A DNA stretch of 64,000 bases from Cymbidium sinense. Its lineage: Eukaryota; Streptophyta; Magnoliopsida; Asparagales; Orchidaceae. The stretch covers positions 91,359,716 through 91,423,715 of the forward strand of contig CM038229.1 of NCBI GenBank assembly GCA_021442155.1, read 5' to 3'. Made by a program: the position numbers and the translations under genes. Of the stretch, positions 13,101-26,356 are shown piece after piece (within the stretch, counting starts at the first letter, position 1; every line of letters starts with the position of its first letter). Below the pieces are notes generated by a model. The model did not search any database. It worked only from the letters and a program-made list of their open reading frames with translations, and had not been told where the DNA came from.

Positions 13101-16100
13101 TCATAAGAATTTCTCACTGTGTCAAGGCAAATAACTATAACAAACAAGATTAGATTCATGTAGATCTACTTACTTAATCCTTTCCTTTCTATGCGTAGAA
13201 AGTTTTTTATGCATAGGGAGTTTGTTATCGCCCTTTGTGCAAGAAGTTATTGAAATTGCTCTCTTTTCTTTCAAGCGATTGATAGACTTCCTCTATTGAG
13301 TAGCTCTCTATCTCTATGCACCTAGATAGTGCTCTCTCATTTGGTTGTGTAGTTTAGCTTGGTTGGAACAAAGGGAGATCCATAGTGGTAGTTGAACAAA
13401 GTTTGATTCTTTAATCCTAAATATAGTCTAAAAGATGGTGGAGAGGATTTGACCAAATAGTGCATGTGCAAGGCTATTATTTTGAATATATTAGCAATAG
13501 CTGGTTTCCATCAATACAACATCAAAATGTTTCACAAGATTTGGGTGTTGTAAAGTAGATAACAGCATATCTAATTTACAAATTAGGGGTTTTCGTTGTT
13601 TGATTTGGAGGTGAGCTACATGACATCAATCATTTCACCATACATATAGGATGAACTTTGGAATCAAATTCTCATGAAAATAGAAAAATATGAAAGTCAA
13701 CTTTTTTCTCCTTTTGAATAGGTAAACATCTTTGATCTTTTTGTAAGTCAATGTGTTGTGATATCACTCATACGCCTTCTTTGTGTGTTTCAAAACCATA
13801 CTATGAGTCTCGATCCGGCGATGATGGGGGATCCACCACTAACCAATCCAACTAGTAAGGGTTTTGTATAACGATAGGTTACCATCTTTCTTCAGTCTTT
13901 TGTTTATCTTTTAGGTCTCTTTCTTTATGCATAAAGTTTTGGATGGTAGAGTTCTACTGAGACCCATGTGAACCAGTTGTAGTTGGATAAGTTTCTAAGG
14001 AAAGAGGGCTTTCAAGCAATCAGTTAAGCTCTTTCTGTATTAGTGAACAATTAAGTGATATTTCTATAAAAAATCTCCTTTCTTTTCTAATTATACTACT
14101 TGTGAGTAAGAAAAGCAAGAAAATGGATATGCATTAACTGGAGAAAGGTAGCAAGAATATCTTAATTACTAGAAAAAAAACGAAATACACTAGATGCTAT
14201 GCAAAAAAATACTATATCATAAAGACTCACTGTATCTGGCATGGTATAATCTACTCATAAATTCTTCTCGTAGGCATAGATCTAGCTCTAGCTTCTTTCT
14301 TTGGTACTCTATCTATAACTATAGCTTGTCCGTCCCCATCCAAGGATTAGGAAAGCTTATGAAATCTTGAACTCTTTTCCCGTACTCTTTCTATAACTAT
14401 AGCTTCTAGCATCAATCATCTCTATTGTAGAACAGTCTAACAAGGTGGATGGAAAATCTAATTATTCAAGAAAGTGTGTATTCAATATAGCAAGCATAGA
14501 ATGACACCTCTCTTCCTTCTTATAGTTTGAGTGAGCGGCTAAGTAAGCATAATTCTTAACCTCGAGTTGTGTAAGAGAACTAATAAGAAGTCTTCTCATC
14601 TTTCAAACACCTTAGTCCTAACAACCTACCAACCTTATTGTACTTCCAGACAAGTAAGGAACGCCATATGCTGGAGTGAAACAAAGGGAGTAAGATAATA
14701 AGAAAACAAAGACTTCTCAAAAAAATAATGGAAAAAAGCAAAGAGATAAAGAGTGTGTCACTTAATTGCTTGCTAAAGGTACTAGCTAAGTAAAGTTTGC
14801 TACTAAGGTAAACTTAAGCTAGACTTAGGAAAGAGGGCAGCTAGTCACTTAGCAGAGCTCATTCTATGGACATGAGTTAGGCATCTTTGATTGAAGAGCA
14901 AAGAATAGGCCGATTGTTTCCCGATGGACAAGGCGGCTTTGAATAGAATGATGAATAGATTTAGCCTTTCTAAATAAGGTTTGTATGAGCATCATGTCGA
15001 ACCCTTGTGACTATGGGGAACCAATCAAGAATCAAGAGAAGACTCTTCTAAACAAAGAAAATCCTAAATTTCTCCTAGTAATATAATGAAAGCCTCTATC
15101 ATAGTGGCTTATGTAATCCTAAGTCTAGTACTCACAAATTGATATCAGCGACATTCTAGTTGAATTTAGTTATAGAATTAGATTCTCCTAAAAGCAAACC
15201 ATTGGCTGCAAAAGTACTTTCTTTTTTATTGCATTATCTTTTTCATACTTTCTTAAGGTGGGACAAGTGATCCTCTAAGGACTATGGACAACAATGTCAT
15301 CAAAATAAGAAAGCAATCAATATAGTTCTATGAAATTAGAAAAGAAATCACTCATCAAATTACAGAACATAGTCGGGTCATTTGTAAGCCCAAATAGAAT
15401 GATAAGGAACTTGTAAAATCGTATATGGTAATAGAAGTGATTTTAGGCTTATCTCCTTTTGCAATTCTAACTTTCTAATAGCTCTCCTAAACCACATTAA
15501 AGTACATGGTTTGTGAACCAGTTCCAGATAAAGAATCTTAAATAGAAGAAGTGCAATCGATCTCTTTGTATTGTAATCAAGGATCTGAATCTAGTGAGGC
15601 ATCCAAATTTGTATCCCTATTCCTTTCCAATGGGCCAAGGGGAATGTCTTCTAGTCAAGGTGAGCTTACTTGCTATCGCAACTAGAAGCACTTCCTTCCG
15701 TGCCTACCTCTCTTGGTTGCCTACTTTTATGGCTCGCATGCTTAAAGCAAAACTTAGCTTTTCACTAATAGAATAATAAGCTTCATTTCATCAAATAAAT
15801 GACACTTAGAAAGAGTGGCATGAAAGAAGACTGGGGAGCCTCTTGACCTATCTAACAAATGGTTAGGTTGCAATTCCTTCGCTTGTGAAGAAGCTTGGCT
15901 TGTTTTTTTTTTTTCTCTATATTCATCTATCTCATTTCTAAGGTTAGTTTCAACTTTATTGTTAGGAAAGAAAAGAGTTTGCATGTATGTTTTCCTTAAA
16001 CACTACTCTATTTCACATAGAGAGTTTTTTCTAGTTGAGCTAAGCCTTTAGTCAATGACAGTCCTAAAGATGACCTTTGCTTGTCTTGTCTCACCATACA

Positions 16101-17467
16101 AGCTGACCTAGATGGGCCCGAACCTACTCCTTTCCTTTAGTTCATACTTGTTTGTGGGGTGAATATGGAATTAGACTTGAAACTAGCATATGCCCTTTCA
16201 CTTTAGTTCAATAAGGTGGACAAATTCTTGATCTATATGAGCATAGATGCGTATGGTATAGGAATCAGTCAGAGAATACCAAAGCCTTCCATGGATTGTG
16301 AACTGGAGTTTTCTAATGAATGAAATGTGAGAGCAGACTCTACTTGGTTTGCTTGGGTGTAGAAGGGGCTCTTGGATCAGGGAACAGATTTGTTGATGAT
16401 TTCAAGGCTAGTGAATACCATTCCATTCTTTCATTAATTAAGCTTAAGCTAGCTCTTACTAACCTAATTCGATTCAAGTACATTACTAGAGGAGCATAAT
16501 AGAAATAAGACCAAAAGGATTCTAAAGGGAAGGGGTTGACAACCCTAGTACTCTATTCTTAGATAGAGGATCCTTTATGATCTGAATCCTGAATAGTACT
16601 TATCTATATATAGAATATATACATATATAGATAAGTCAATCTAAGGCACATAGTGAAGAAACCATGCAAATTCACTACATTGATCGATGAGAGCTTGTCC
16701 ATCAATAAAATGTGTATGAAGTGAAGTCAAAGTTGGTCAATTGATCAAACTATGTATAGACAGTCGTATTAGCAAGCGACGTGAGACCCAACATATCCTT
16801 TTGGCAACAAAAGATGAGATGTAAAAGTAAGACCAGTGGTTTTAGTAGCACCATCACGCTCATATGAGCTCTTTTTTCACCAAAGGAATCCATGGGTTTA
16901 GTCTTCGAATTCATTGACCAACATTGGAGGGAGAAGCGGAGTTGAGAGCGGAAGGGAGTAAATTAAAGAAACAGTAGAGATGGATAAGGGGATTATAGCT
17001 ATAACTATGTCAACTATGATGCTCTTGCTACTGTTCCACCAGTGAATGCTAACAAGTGCTACTTCCTTAACCTCCCTATCTAGGTGCTATAGAAAAGGAC
17101 TATAAATGATTTACCATCCATCTCACTTATATAAGTACATGATCGGATCGGGAAATGGATCAAACTGCACAAAATGATCTTCTTGGAATACAGGGCACAA
17201 TAGAGCTTTGAAAAAGGTTCAAAGCATTGTTGGTGTGTTACATCATAAGGGCAAGATGAAATGCGGGGGGTGGGCTCCAATTCCATTCAAAGTAACATAA
17301 TTGGGTTCATTAATGTGCAATCTTGAAAATTTCTTGGGATCCTTATTTTTCGAGCAAAGGTCTCATCCTTCAATATCATGATTAGGTTGACCAAGCCAGA
17401 TCATAAGTGAAAGAAAATGATCGGGTCAACCAAGTCAGTTCTGATCATGAGTGAGTAGAAACTAGAA
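10174..17467. other. Unassigned plant mitochondrial-style noncoding DNA
   Basis: I recognise no gene in this 7.3-kb stretch. Open frames reach only about 76 codons, occur on both strands and show no family motif. A near-repeat of a GTACTC-TATAACTATAGCTT-type string occurs around 14,310 and 14,380. The last few hundred bases precede the nad1 exon and may be its original mitochondrial upstream region, but I cannot show this. Confidence 0.45.
16598..16636. repeat. A/T-rich palindrome (14-bp perfect arms)
   Basis: ACTTATCTATATAT at 16,598-16,611 is the exact reverse complement of ATATATAGATAAGT at 16,623-16,636, with an 11-base centre. It stands outside any recognised gene and has no neighbouring T-tract that would suggest a terminator. 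Confidence 0.85.
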
Positions 17468-17840
17468 ATGTACATTATTATTTCAGCAAAATACTTGGAA
17501 TAATTCTACCACTTTTACTAGGAGTAGCCTTTTTAGTGTTAACTGAATGTAAAGTAATGGCTTTTGTGCAATGTTGAAAGGGTCCTGATGTAGTAGGTTC
17601 ATTTGTATTATTACAACTTATAGTAGATGGTTTGAAATTCAATCTAAAATAACCTATTTCACCAAGTAGTGCTAATTTCCCCCTTTTAAAATGGCTCTAG
17701 TTGCTACATTTATGTTAAGTCTAGCTCGACGTTTGATTATGGTATGGTATTGTCAAATCCAAACATAGAGCTACTTTATTTTTTTATCATATCTTTGCTA
17801 GGTGTTTATGAAATTATTATACCGGGTTAGTCTAGTAATT
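17468..17840 (+). pseudogene. nad1: nad1 exon 1 pseudogene (mitochondrial NADH dehydrogenase subunit 1)
   Basis: In plants nad1 encodes a membrane subunit of mitochondrial complex I and is split by trans-spliced group II introns. Starting at ATG 17,468 (normally an edited ACG in many plants), the frame reads [20 protein letters not shown], then [15 protein letters not shown], a stop, KGPDVVGSF, and ISPSSANFPL. This is the well-known N-terminal part of ND1 with its first membrane helix. Further on, frameshifts and stops accumulate, but nucleotide similarity continues to the TCTAGTAAT words that match the usual exon end. The block is about 373 bp against the roughly 387 bp expected for this exon, so a few small deletions are present. 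Several stops in a gene that is highly conserved in real plant mitochondria argue that this is a dead copy, probably outside the mitochondrion. No other nad1 exon is recognisable in the window. Confidence 0.92.
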
Positions 17841-18010
17841 AGGGGGTGTCCATTCGGTCTCTTATGATAGAAGGACCAATGGGTCAAAAATAAGTTTGTG
17901 CCGCAGGTGTTGAATGATCTACTCTACACAAGTCTAGGTTTACAGGGCTAGGGTTCATAAACCCTTTCATTCATAAACCCTGGTCATTTTTGGGGCTGGT
18001 GGGATTGAGA
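17841..18010 (+). pseudogene. Remnant of the 5' part of the first nad1 group II intron
   Basis: Immediately after the exon-1 similarity the sequence reads GGGGGTGTCC, close to the GUGYG start of group II introns, and contains no exon 2, as expected where the first nad1 intron is trans-spliced. How far the intron half extends is uncertain. Inside it the 12-mer TTCATAAACCCT occurs twice, at 17,954-17,965 and 17,970-17,981. The assignment rests on position and on the 5' end only. Confidence 0.55.
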
Positions 18011-21000
18011 AGTGGAAGTCACAAAAATGAGATTTCTTTTTCTCTTTGCACCTCAAATCAGTAGGAAAGGTAGCTTGCCAGGATGGCCTATATGTATATA
18101 TATATATGATGATGATAATGAAAAAAAATGTGAGTTTACCTGCTATTCTTCTTTGTAAATGCTACCAAAGACCTGAGCGTTCACCCACTAGATGAATGAA
18201 AAAATATGAGAATTTTTGTTTCAATTTCAAAAAAAGAAAAATGAAAGACCACTACAGTACAGTCGAAGTAAGTGGCTGAGTTAGCCTAGCCTCACCGACT
18301 TTTTCTTTTAGTAGGTGAGCTGACTGAGTTAGCAAGGATGATTAAGCTAATTGTTAAGAGAGCGTCAGAGCATAGCCGAAATTCTATTATACTATGCTAT
18401 GAAAAATAACTTAGCTCGGTGTTCAGAGAGTTAAGGTTCTAACATAAATAGAAGGAAGAACCTTTGTTCGCTTACTAAGGTGTACTTTCGCTCCCCAAGG
18501 GAAGCTGCTTTGCACCACTTATAGACTACTAAATAGGAAATGAAATGAGAAATGCTTGCAAAACAAGGCCTTTGTCATTGTAAGTAAATTAAGTAGGACA
18601 AATAGCCCCCTGTGAATTTGTAAATCTTAGTGAGGAGCATGCTGCAAAAAATGGATGGCCCCTTATGCATTTCTTTCTATTTCGGAAAGAATTAAAGTAC
18701 CTTACCCCACATCATGGTGAACCTCTTCTTATGATTGGGGTGATGTAGATTTCTTTGAGATGAGGGGCTAATCAAATTGGATTTTTCTAGGTAGCAACCG
18801 ACCTACAATTATCTTGAAAATTTTGTGCTTGGTGGAGATGTAGTGAACAAAGGTACACTCACTTGCTGTCTAGTTCTTTGCCGTGGATTGGGATCATTCT
18901 CCAGTTAGGTCCTGTAGTATAAAGTTAGAACAACATTACTTGAGAACATGTTATCAATCTTGGGGAATGGAGTAACGTCTCTGAGTTACTATTTATTATA
19001 TGTGCATTCATCTAGGTTCTGCTCAAACCCCACCACCCTCCCATGCCTATACACATTTATGATACCTTAGTTGGGATGCATAGGGAAGTCAACCTATGAG
19101 CATGGAAGAACGTGGGTACCACTGACTGCTCAGACTGCTGGAGTTGAAACTGGTTGGGTTGGTGCTTTGTCGAGTCTAGGAAAAGTGAATTCTAAGTGAG
19201 CTACTTTTTATGAATAAAAAGAAACTATTTTCACACTTATTTTCTAAGATTATAAAATGACTCTCTTTTCATATTGTATGATCCCAAATTGAAAAAGACC
19301 TCAATCATAGGTTTCACTATCCATAGACAGTCTAACCTTCTTTTTTCCATCCAACAAAAAAGCAAAGTGTAAAGAGTAGTCCATATGGGGCAACTAGCCA
19401 GCAAAGGCGCTAACTAAGGATCTAGGGATTTTATTGACTAGTGATCAAGGAGCTATCAAAGTAAGGTCAGCCAAGTTGGTCACTCTGCTGGTGGAGATCA
19501 AATTGAGCAGAATCAAATGAAGCGACGATGAACTCTAAGCATTAGCAATGGTAGGTTGTGCATGAAAAGTTGCTTCATTCCCTTCCTACCTACTATTGAC
19601 TCCTATAATCAGGCCCCCCTTACATAATAGGGTCGAGATAGATGAGTTGGAAGATTCTGCCTAAGCCAACACCAGAGTGTTTCAAGAGGGGGAATCTATT
19701 CTTGTGCATTCAACCACAGTGAAAGGCAATAGTTGAACTTCTACAGTGAAAGGCAATAGTTGAACTTCTACAAAGGAAAGGAAATAGCTTGAGTCTTCAT
19801 TTTGAATCCATCCGGTAGAGGTTTTGCATCTCTATACTCTCACATTGGGTGGGAGGGACCTGGATGATCAATCTCTTTGATCAGAGGAAGATGACTAATC
19901 TGAATCTATTGACACTCTACATACGCCATCTATCTCTATATTGGATCCGCAAGCCAATTCCATAATTATGCATTTGGATTGAGAGAGATAGTTGATCAAT
20001 AATCCAGAAAGGGATTTCAATGGTTGATAAGTTTAGTGCGATTCCTACCATCCATGTTTAGATATCTATCTCCAAAACTTCAAAGAAAAAGACAATGTTC
20101 CGTTTACATGTCAAAAAATTATTTTAATTATCTATGTCTCTTGTGGAGATTGCATAAAGTTGCCTACAAGTCCAACTGCAAAGGAAATTTTTGGTCCAAT
20201 GTGTGTGAAATAGAAAAAACTCTCATCATCATCACATCACTCCTTTCTTTAGAAAGCAGCATCAACCTCATGCATGCCTGAATTCTGTGTCAATTTTCCA
20301 CTTGCAATAGAATAATGTGAGAGACCTAACATAATAATAGAAAACTTCATGAAGGTTCTCACAGTGTGCCTTACTTTTTCTAGTGTCTTTGGTAGTTAGC
20401 TCTAAAAGTATGGAATGATCAACATACTCTAAGTGTATCTATGCACACAAGCAAGCATCTCCAACCAGCAATAAATTCCCTCTACTTCTTAATAGGAACT
20501 ATTAGCTTTGGAATGGTAAATCAATGCTCCATGGTTTTCATCGGAAATGCAATTCGAGCATTCATGTAGGTAGGTTCTTTTTGCCCAAGATAGTGTTATA
20601 TTGACGAAAGAAGAAGAAATATCAAGTCTTATGTGTATCGCCCTAGCTAGATCAATTTCTTTTTTGAATCAGAGGTGCTAAGAAAAGTCTAATGGGGGTT
20701 GGAAAGGATAGCAAAAGTGATTGTCTTGAATTTATTTCTTTTGAGACTGTCAATGTTCATTCTACCGATCTGGTCTAATTTATTGCCTACGAGAAGGAAT
20801 CAACCAAAGGTGCAGTTATTGAAGAGGAGTTAGCTAAAGCATTAATACCTTTTTAGAACTAATCCTCGACACCTGAACTATAAAAGATTAGGAGATCTAT
20901 AACGGTTGTTACAACTCAACCACCCCCACCCAATTAAAGTTCCAGTCTTTGCTTCTTTAATCAAACCATTGGCAGTTTAATGGAGGAATGCAATTCTTTG

Positions 21001-24000
21001 TCTTCCTTCGGTAAGTCATAGCATGAGACTTTAGACTTCTCTTCTCTGCCCACCGATCACTATGTCCTAGAAGAAACCTCTTGTTCTTCTGAAGGTTTCA
21101 TTGAAAAACCAAAGATTAGTCTAACGATAGATCTACAGTCCAGCTTCAATTCATTGGGTTATGGAATGCTCTATCAAAGATAGCTGAACTAATTTCAAAC
21201 AAACTTTGAATAGCCATCTGAATCTCCAATCATAGAGGAGACTGACTTCTACTTTAACTGCAGGTAAGTATTTTCTATCTCCACGACACTAATCTTTGAT
21301 TTCTTCTTGGGTAGGCTTTTTTCTATATTGTCCCTACATTCATGTTCCTGCTCCTGTGATCACTAATTCCCTTTGCAAAGAGGGCATTCCATAGATGACT
21401 TCAAAGGTCTCTTGTACTGATATTTTGGCTTTCTTTCCGGGTGCTAATCAATTTTCGCTCTTAGTGATTGGTCTTTCTGGTCCTGGGTCTAACCTAAAAG
21501 CGTGGATACCCCAACTCACCGATTTCATGTACATTGTAGGAGACCTTTTTTCATTGATGCTCCTGTCAGTCGCTCCTTGCAAACAAATCTTGTTTCATAC
21601 TAATGGGTAATGGGAATAAAATGAATTTGAACTTATAGAAGCGGAATCCATTTCAAAGATGGATTGGATTTCTTTTGAAGTTGAAGTTCTAAGTCGAATT
21701 TCTTTACTTTTCTCTAGCTCTTGGACTAAGCTGTCAATTTATGTAGTTAGCCTTGGATATCGCTTTCAGACTTCATCCCAAAAAGGCTACATGAATCGCT
21801 TTTTCAAAGGAAAGTCAATCCCACTTTGGCTTTCTTATGTCCTCAGAAATGGTTTCATTCATCTCTAAATTCACTATAGAAAATAAAAGATATTCATTTG
21901 CCTTACTTTCGAGCCAATGAGGGATGAAGGAAACTAGAGATTTCCAATATGCTAAAGAAGGTACAGTCTCTACTATTCTGTCTCTCCAACTTTTTTCTAA
22001 AGTAAGAACTTACAAAAATTCTAAACCATCTGCTACCTCACACCCTCTTCTTCATAGAGAAATCTAGTTGAGAGGACCTCATAGAAATAGCCTAACCCTT
22101 TTTCAGGCTTATGGTCTATCTCCTTTGTCTGGCTTGGCTTTATTAATGGCCTTTATAGTCTTGACCACTAAGGCAATCTTGCCTTTTGCAGTTGGGGATG
22201 AATCTAAGATAAAGATTCTATGAGATGTGGCATTACCAGTCTTTTATATTGGAGCTCTTTGCTTATCTATTGAATCTAACTTCTTTTTCACTAGGAACAA
22301 CACCTAGTTCATAAGTTCAAGCAAAATCCAATACCTATAGTGCCTCACTTTCCTAAAATAAGGAAGCACCGCATTCTTCTTATTCTATGAAGACAAGCTG
22401 CTTGCTTATCAGCTATTGTCACAGTTAAATTAGAATTGGCTATGATCAATGAAAACTTCGTAGTCTAATTAAACCCAACATAGTAGTTGTGACATCAACT
22501 GTACTTCGCTCCTTATATAGACTACACTGTGCTGAATGAAATGTTTTCCTTAGTAGTGAAACCCCCTCCTTATCTCTTCCAACTAGAATGCTTTGAGTAG
22601 TTCTTATTTTGATCCTCATTCAAAAGCACACTGGGCTACTTAGGCAGATTACATAAGAGGTGTGCTTTAAGAAAAAAGATAATTCTTTTTTTCATTATGG
22701 AACTGAAACTCATGCTTTTTCAATATGGGTTTTTATCCAACTCATCTCGGTTGTTATTCACCCAGCAATTAGATTGAGATTTCAATTTCAGAATCTTCTT
22801 CATCTTCAAGAAGTCATTCTATAGGGGATTCCAGGGTCTCCAATAGTGCCGCTTCTTAGGTGTCTAGTGGGGTCAAAAATGAGCTGGCTTCTTCAGATAA
22901 GAGCGGACTTGCCATATAGCTGGTCTTTCTAAGAGTTTTCACTGATGGTTATTTGGGAAGAGGAGGTGCTAGACCCCTCTTACCTAGAGTTGGTATTGTA
23001 ACAAGCTTTCCATTATAGAACTTTCCTTTATGGGTGAATCTAAAGTGATAATGTTTTTTTCTATTTTGAATTTTCTTTGTATCGCCTAGAAGGGCACAAG
23101 ATAGAAAGGAATCAAAGATCCTATCCACCAATACTCAGTCTCTTATTTATATGCTACTAATGCTGACCACTATCTATATAGGATAGTAGGTAGTGATATC
23201 AAAGCCAAGTCATGGCTTGTATCATATAAGGGTGAGCAGCTTAGCCAAAAGCTTACGTAGCCTCTAAAAACCAAAAGAAGATAAGAAATAAGATTGAACC
23301 CCAACCCAATCCTTGTGCCACATCAATGCAAATTCAATTTCATGGTAGAATTAGTTGATCAGAACTCGATTGCAAATGGAATTACTAGTTTAAGTAAATA
23401 AAAAAGAATGGAATAGATGCAGCAGCATAGCTAGGAAAAGTAGAAAGAAGACATTAAATAAGACTGACTTATGAGTAACAGTAATGCTAAAAGAAGTAGT
23501 TCTTTCTTCTCTTATGATATTTCTAGTTACACAATCAATGTGGAACTCTTTAGAAAATCATTCAAAGTAGGGATTGAATCATGTAAGAGAGTTTATTTTC
23601 ATTGATCGATGTGGGAAATCAAAAATGTTTTTTTGGGTGTAGCATCTTTGTTAGATATTTTTCATTTCTTCTTTCTTCACTATGTTCCTTTTTTTTTTAA
23701 AATGAGATAAAGAATTTTACGATAAGGAAAAAAAAAGACTCTTTTTTGGCCCTTAAGCATCTATGAATTCTAGGTAGAATAAAAATTCTTATCAATGTCT
23801 TCCTGAACAAAGGAAGGCCTGAAGTATAGTCACTTCCAGAGTGAATGAGTGCAGTAAGGAAAGAAGGCTATAAGCTACCTACATGGCTACATAGTACTAA
23901 GAAGTTAGCATGATCAGAACAAAGAAAGAGAATGACCAATTCTCTACTAAGTTGGCTTTCATAATAAGAAGTTGATAAGCAATAGTAAGCATGAGTTTCA

Positions 24001-25867
24001 TTGCCATTACCTATCCTTGGTAGAGGTAGAACCCATCTTTCAACTTCTCCTACCTATTACTATGCTTGAATCCCTAATAAGCTATTAGCAATAAGAAGAA
24101 TAGTGTCTGATTCCTCTTCTGCCTTTTTGGGAGAGGCTTGGATTGCTTTCGGCAAGGAAATTTCTCTCTTCAATAGGGTAATTCGGGCCAATTCCTCATA
24201 AAAAAATGAAATCACAACTGTCAAAGTGAGTTGTCTTCCTCTGTTCCATTATTGGCTATCTCCGTGTTTGGTTGGTAGACCTTCATCGAGCTATTTCTAA
24301 GTCTTATCAAAGCCTTGACAAGTACTCTTTCTTACGTGTGTCGTAGCATAGCGATCTTCCCATGTTCTTCTTAATGAGGAAAAAAGAGAGATGCATCAGG
24401 TGAAAAGAGAAGATATAACCATCCATATCCTATTGCCTCTAAATGTGTGGTATTTCTCTTTTTCCTAAGTTATTACTTTGGAATGGGCTTGGGTCAAATT
24501 CTTTTTCTCTCACTTTATCAGAGGCTAGCATACGACTGCATAGAATGCTCTAGCTTGATTCTTTTGTGGGGTCATTTGCAGGTTGTAACTCTCCTAGAGC
24601 GAAAGTAGTAATTCTCTGGCTATAGATATTAAATGGTAGGGTGAATCACTGCTTTCCTTGCATGTCGCAGGTTTTATTGTATGACTTCGCTCATGCATTT
24701 TTAGAATGGAATCGATAATAGCAACCCCTATTTTTCTTTCTAGTATATACACAGAAAGCATCCCAACAAGATGTGGATGACTTCTCTTTTCAGTCAGGAT
24801 GGTGCAGTGCTAGCTTTCCAATAGTTCCTGTGGTTCTTTTGTCATTTTGTTATGGAGTGGGGTAGTCTCATATCTTTTGTTATAGTTTGGGTTGTGGGTG
24901 AATAATGTTGTTGCTATTTGTCTGATTTGGAGTGGACATTGATCTTTCTTCAGTTATGAATTCTCACAGGGGTTTTAGTTGTTACAAATTCTCAATGAAT
25001 TTTTTGGGAACTTAGCTCAATAAAGCTTTATTGACTGATTGTGATATGTACGCTCAATCTCCACTAATGGCTCGTAGTCATACTTCAACTTTTCGTATAG
25101 GTTGTTGAAAGCTTACAAGTCTAGTTCAAGAATTGAACAAAATTCATGAAGCTTGCCCATAAATTAAAGAAAAATGAGCAGTGCTTGCCAGGCATAAGTA
25201 AATACTAATAGTGGCTTTCCTAGAGGTCCAAGAAGCCTCAAAACTTGCTTATAAAATGTTGACACGCATTCGCTGATCAACGTTCATGCCCCTACTTCTA
25301 CCTTTTTTTTCTTTCATTCTATGAATCATTCGTAAGACTTTTCTTGGTTTACATGAACCTACCTAGCATAGCAAAGTCTTATTTTGAAAGAAATGAAAAT
25401 GGGTTTTAACAGAAGTCACTTCAGTGAATATATTTATTGCATATGAATCTCCACTCTCTGTGTCTAACCATGAAGCCATTATCCAGTCTATTTGGTATGA
25501 ACCTAAGTTGTATATGAATTTATTTTTTATGTTAGTAAGCTTACTGATCATGGACTGCACTATCTCATTTTATGAATTTTTTGCTCAGGTAAATTGTCGA
25601 CCAGTGCCCAAATCACCATGGTCGCCAAAGTGGGTGGGGGCTTTGCTACTTATGAGAGGCTTAAATAGAAATGAATTATTGGGATGACCAGATGCCCGAG
25701 TTGTAAAATAGCGAGGAATTGTAAATATTCTCCATATCCTATTCCAAAAAGGGCTAAATCCATTTTTTGGTTTGACCTAGCTGGATTAGAGTTCTGATCT
25801 AAGAAAACTTTCTTCATTACATGCCTTAGCTAGTTCTATATTTTCCTTTCTCTTACGAATCTCTCAA
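18011..25867. other. Unassigned organelle-like noncoding DNA
   Basis: I recognise no gene in this 7.9-kb stretch. Open frames up to 87 codons (for example 25,424-25,687 and 20,024-20,281 on the plus strand) show no family motif and end in unrelated sequence. The first kilobase may still be nad1-linked mitochondrial DNA. The 27-bp tandem repeat at 19,716 is listed separately. Confidence 0.4.
19716..19769. repeat. Tandem repeat, two perfect 27-bp copies
   Basis: The 27-bp unit starting ACAGTGAAAGGCAATAG occurs at 19,716-19,742 and again without a gap at 19,743-19,769. Because the copies are identical while the surroundings are heavily decayed, this is likely a recent slippage or repair event. 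Confidence 0.95.
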
Positions 25868-26239
25868 GTGGCTTGGTGGAGAGTTGTGGAAAGCTCTCGG
25901 CTATTGAGAGGTTACCTTAAGATGGTTATCCTTGTAGCCACTGATGGTCTAAACAAGGAAGCTTGCATAGCAACATACTTGTTCTCAAGGGAAGTAGTGA
26001 GGATGGAGGATGAAGAAAGAACACCTTACTTGTCTCAAAAATATTTTCACCTTTTCCATAGAAAAAGAAACCTAAGAATGTTTGAATTGGAAGTGCAAAC
26101 ACTTAGTAGAAATTCTCAAAGAAAAAATTACAGCTACAGATATTCTGATCTCCCTTCTGTGCAAGAAATCCATTTAGGTCATCCGTCTTTCCTTTATGCT
26201 AGAGAAAAGAGAGTGAACAAATCATTGAATAAGGGGAAT

Positions 26240-26285
<46 letters not shown>

Positions 26286-26356
26286 TGATGATAGACATCG
26301 ATATCACCATGGGAAAGAGAAGAGGAAGCAGAGAAAGAAAACAACACACTCAGTAA
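25868..26356 (+). CDS. Longest open frame of the window (162 codons), unidentified, probably fortuitous
   Basis: The frame starts at ATG 25,868 and ends at TAA 26,354-26,356. The protein is basic and hydrophilic. Residues 1-110 have no motif that I recognise. Residues about 125-138 are an Arg-Glu alternation produced by translating the (GA)n microsatellite at 26,242-26,281, which is what keeps the frame open. No start-proximal signal, membrane helix or zinc-binding pattern is visible. It lies on the same strand and about 700 bp upstream of the mitovirus-polymerase-like piece at 27,060, so a remote relation to the N-terminal part of that polymerase is possible but unsupported. I would not annotate it as a real gene without transcript or homology evidence. 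Confidence 0.15.
26242..26281. repeat. (AG)20 microsatellite
   Basis: Twenty uninterrupted AG units. Long pure AG/GA tracts are common in plant nuclear DNA and less usual in plant mitochondrial genomes. Confidence 0.97.

Noticed and set aside
25424..25687. 87-codon plus-strand open frame with a hydrophobic N-terminal part as a membrane protein gene
   Set aside because: No family motif, no context, and such frames are expected by chance in A/T-rich DNA of this length.
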